Under the pieces are notes generated by a model. It was not told the DNA's origin and searched no databases. It saw only the letters and a program-made list of their open reading frames with translations. Position numbers and translations under genes: made by a program. From positions 1 to 6,139 of the forward strand of contig UQRG01000095.1 of NCBI GenBank assembly GCA_900543365.1: a DNA stretch of 6,139 nt. The letters are read 5' to 3'. How positions within the stretch are numbered: position 1 is the stretch's first letter; each line of letters starts with the position of its first letter. Source of the stretch: an uncultured Eubacterium sp. Its GTDB lineage: Bacteria; Bacillota; Clostridia; Lachnospirales; CAG-274. Shown in pieces: positions 4,943 to 6,139 of this stretch.

Positions 4943-5560
4943 ATGAGAATACCAAACCACATTGGAATAATACCAGATGGCAACAGAAGATGGGCAAAAG
5001 GTCAACAACTAGGTAAAGAAAAAGGATATGAAAAAGGTCTTTTGCCTGGACTTGAGGCATTTAAAGAATGCGAAAGCCTAGGTGTAAAGGAATTAAGCAT
5101 ATACGGCTTTACTGTTGATAATACTAAAAGACCAACGGAACAGCGATTAGCCTTTACAAAATGCTGTGTTGAAATGGTAAACATATTGAAAAATGAAAAT
5201 TGCGAAATACTTGTTGCAGGCAATAGAGAATCTGATATGTTTCCAATAGAATTAAGTGATTTAACAACAAGAAAAACTTTTGGCAAAGGTGGAGTAAAAG
5301 TCAACTTTCTAATCAATTATAGTTGGGAATGGGATTTAAAAGCTAACAAAAGTGTTAATTACTACAATACTGCTGACATTTCAAGAATTGACCTTATTAT
5401 TCGATGGGGTGGTATGAGAAGACTATCCGGCTTTTTACCTGTTCAATCTGTTTATGCTGATTTTTATGTTATTGATGATTATTGGCCTGATTTTAAAAGA
5501 GAGCATATAGTCAATGCTATTGATTGGTATCAGCATCAAGATGTAACTTTAGGTGGTTGA
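4943..5560 (+). CDS. Short UppS-like cis-prenyltransferase paralogue
   Basis: The protein has 205 residues, against about 240-255 for housekeeping undecaprenyl diphosphate synthase. Family blocks in order are HIGIIPDGNRRWAK (6-19, catalytic D12), YGFTVDNTKRP (54-64), INYSWEWD (124-131), DLIIRWGGMRRLSGF (150-164) and YADFYVIDDYWPDF (171-184). Cis-prenyltransferases condense isopentenyl diphosphate units into long Z-prenyl diphosphates. Here several usual residues differ: DGNG is DGNR, the conserved His of GHKAG is Tyr (Y29), the RTGGE motif is RWGGM, and the Mg-binding Glu near YAE is Asp (D173). The helical segment between INYSWEWD and DLIIR is shortened. From memory, this DGNR/RWGG short form ending in DVTLGG recurs in clostridia beside a normal UppS, so it is a conserved side branch and not a broken gene. 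Product and chain length are unknown. Confidence 0.75.
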   Translation: MRIPNHIGIIPDGNRRWAKGQQLGKEKGYEKGLLPGLEAFKECESLGVKELSIYGFTVDNTKRPTEQRLAFTKCCVEMVNILKNENCEILVAGNRESDMFPIELSDLTTRKTFGKGGVKVNFLINYSWEWDLKANKSVNYYNTADISRIDLIIRWGGMRRLSGFLPVQSVYADFYVIDDYWPDFKREHIVNAIDWYQHQDVTLGG

Positions 5561-5576
5561 AAAAGCTAAAATAGAT

Positions 5577-5718
5577 AAAAAGCTACCCTACAAGGCAATG
5601 TCATTAAGTTAAAATTTTAAAATAACTTAAAGCAGAGAAAGAACATTAAAAACAATGTTTTCTCTGCTTTTACATTGTTTTCTTAACTTAATAACATTGC
5701 CGACAAGAGTAGCTTTTT
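5577..5718. repeat. 142-bp nested inverted repeat between convergent genes
   Basis: The outer arms 5577-5611 and 5684-5718 pair at 29 of 35 positions. AAAAAGCTAC, GGCAATGT and ATTAAGTTA are perfectly matched blocks, and the main interruption is a symmetrical 4-nt internal loop. Inside lies a second, strong hairpin (5629-5670). TTAAGTTA at 5604-5611 can alternatively pair with TAACTTAA at 5623-5630, so two folds compete. A direct copy of AAAAAGCTA also stands at 5560-5568, overlapping the stop codon of the prenyltransferase gene. The simplest role is a bidirectional double terminator; a MITE-like element or a structured RNA are alternatives. The rest of the intergenic interval (5719-5797) holds only a weak hairpin near 5760-5782. 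Confidence 0.65.
5629..5671 (+). terminator. Inner hairpin terminator
   Basis: AAAGCAGAG (5629-5637) through ACATT pairs with AATGT through CTCTGCTTT (5654-5670), giving a 17-bp stem with one 2-nt bulge (GA) and a 6-nt loop, and ending in TTTT. A-runs and T-runs flank both sides, so it should work for the prenyltransferase transcript and for the opposing minus-strand gene. Confidence 0.65.
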
Positions 5719-5797
5719 ATAATATATATGCCATTGTCAGTTTTTCAGCAAGTAACACAAGCTGGCAACAAGCCATCAGCTAAACCTGTGGTTATGA

Positions 5798-6139
5798 CTA
5801 CTTTTTATTATAAAGTCCTAATTTTTCAAGCATAGTATATTCGTGTAAGGCATTATTATTTGAATCAGAAGCAATAATATCTTTTGTAATACCCAAGCCC
5901 TTATTTCTAACAGCATTAAAAGACTTATAAATCCAAGCAATAGGAAGCATAAATTTAGGCATATTTTTATACCAACCAATAATTCCTCTCATAGATTTAT
6001 CGTCAAGTAAAACATACTTCTTAAGTTTTACATAAAAGCCCTTAATCTTATTGTTCCCTGCTTTTTCAAAGGTTTCTCTAGCTGCCTTTGATACCATTCT
6101 CTCCTTAGCTTGAGCCTCGCCAAAAGTACCACCCTTGGC
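5798..6139 (-). CDS. C-terminal part of a probable NTP_transf_5-type nucleotidyltransferase
   Basis: The frame is open to the right edge, so the gene is cut at its 5' end; the 113 visible codons end in TAG. An internal ATG at 6097 is not the start, because the frame continues upstream with GGTFGEAQAKER. The pattern 'GG-T-x-G...' followed by a basic stretch (KIKGFYVKLKKYVLLDD), then 'WYKNMPKFMLPIAWIYKSFNAV', resembles the C-terminal end of uncharacterised nucleotidyltransferases (NTP_transf_5) often found near polysaccharide genes. The catalytic domain would lie outside the window, so no catalytic residue can be checked. Confidence that it is a real gene is high; the family call is tentative. 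Confidence 0.45.
   Translation of the reverse strand, partial: AKGGTFGEAQAKERMVSKAARETFEKAGNNKIKGFYVKLKKYVLLDDKSMRGIIGWYKNMPKFMLPIAWIYKSFNAVRNKGLGITKDIIASDSNNNALHEYTMLEKLGLYNKK

Overview
The window is AT-rich (roughly 30% G+C by eye). It has strong AGGAGG/GAGGTG ribosome-binding sites and near-consensus sigma-A promoters. With a DUF1292-like gene, a DagK-type lipid kinase and a short clostridial-type cis-prenyltransferase, this points to a low-GC Firmicute, most likely of class Clostridia. I cannot name the genus.

Layout. (a) 1-130, minus: the first 43 codons of an EamA/DMT-type transporter, cut by the window edge. (b) 248-613, plus: a solitary phage-terminase-small-subunit-like gene, divergent from the transporter across a promoter region with a repeated AATRTCAC box. 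(c) 618-2674: a type II restriction-modification cassette, with an NgoPII-family (GGCC) endonuclease followed 2 bp later by an M.HaeIII/M.NgoPII-like C5-cytosine methyltransferase. It has tandem promoters and its own terminator and is bracketed by a 13-bp direct repeat. (d) 2698-4849, minus: DUF1292-like gene, then dagK-like lipid kinase, then aroD (type I 3-dehydroquinate dehydratase, which also has its own promoter). (e) 4943-5560, plus: a short, diverged UppS-like cis-prenyltransferase. (f) 5577-5718: a nested inverted-repeat/terminator structure. (g) 5798-6139, minus: the C-terminal part of a probable NTP_transf_5-type nucleotidyltransferase.

The R-M cassette is the most informative region, and it looks like a mobile module caught after arrival and inactivation. 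The methyltransferase is frameshifted just before the catalytic Pro-Cys motif, at a GGCC tetranucleotide, which is the family's expected target. The endonuclease lacks an ATG at the position where its N-terminus should begin: an ATA sits there, 7 nt after a GAGG. Losing both activities is the combination a cell would tolerate. The right-hand 13-bp repeat is one arm of the 12-bp-stem terminator of aroD. The left-hand copy is a lone half-terminator next to the terminase-like gene. This suggests the cassette inserted into a shared bidirectional terminator with target duplication.

The remaining genes are ordinary housekeeping or envelope functions (shikimate pathway, lipid phosphorylation, isoprenoid and glycan-related enzymes). 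No CRISPR array, tRNA, rRNA, transposase or integrase was seen. Apart from the structured 5561-5797 interval, the intergenic regions are short and are described in the entries.
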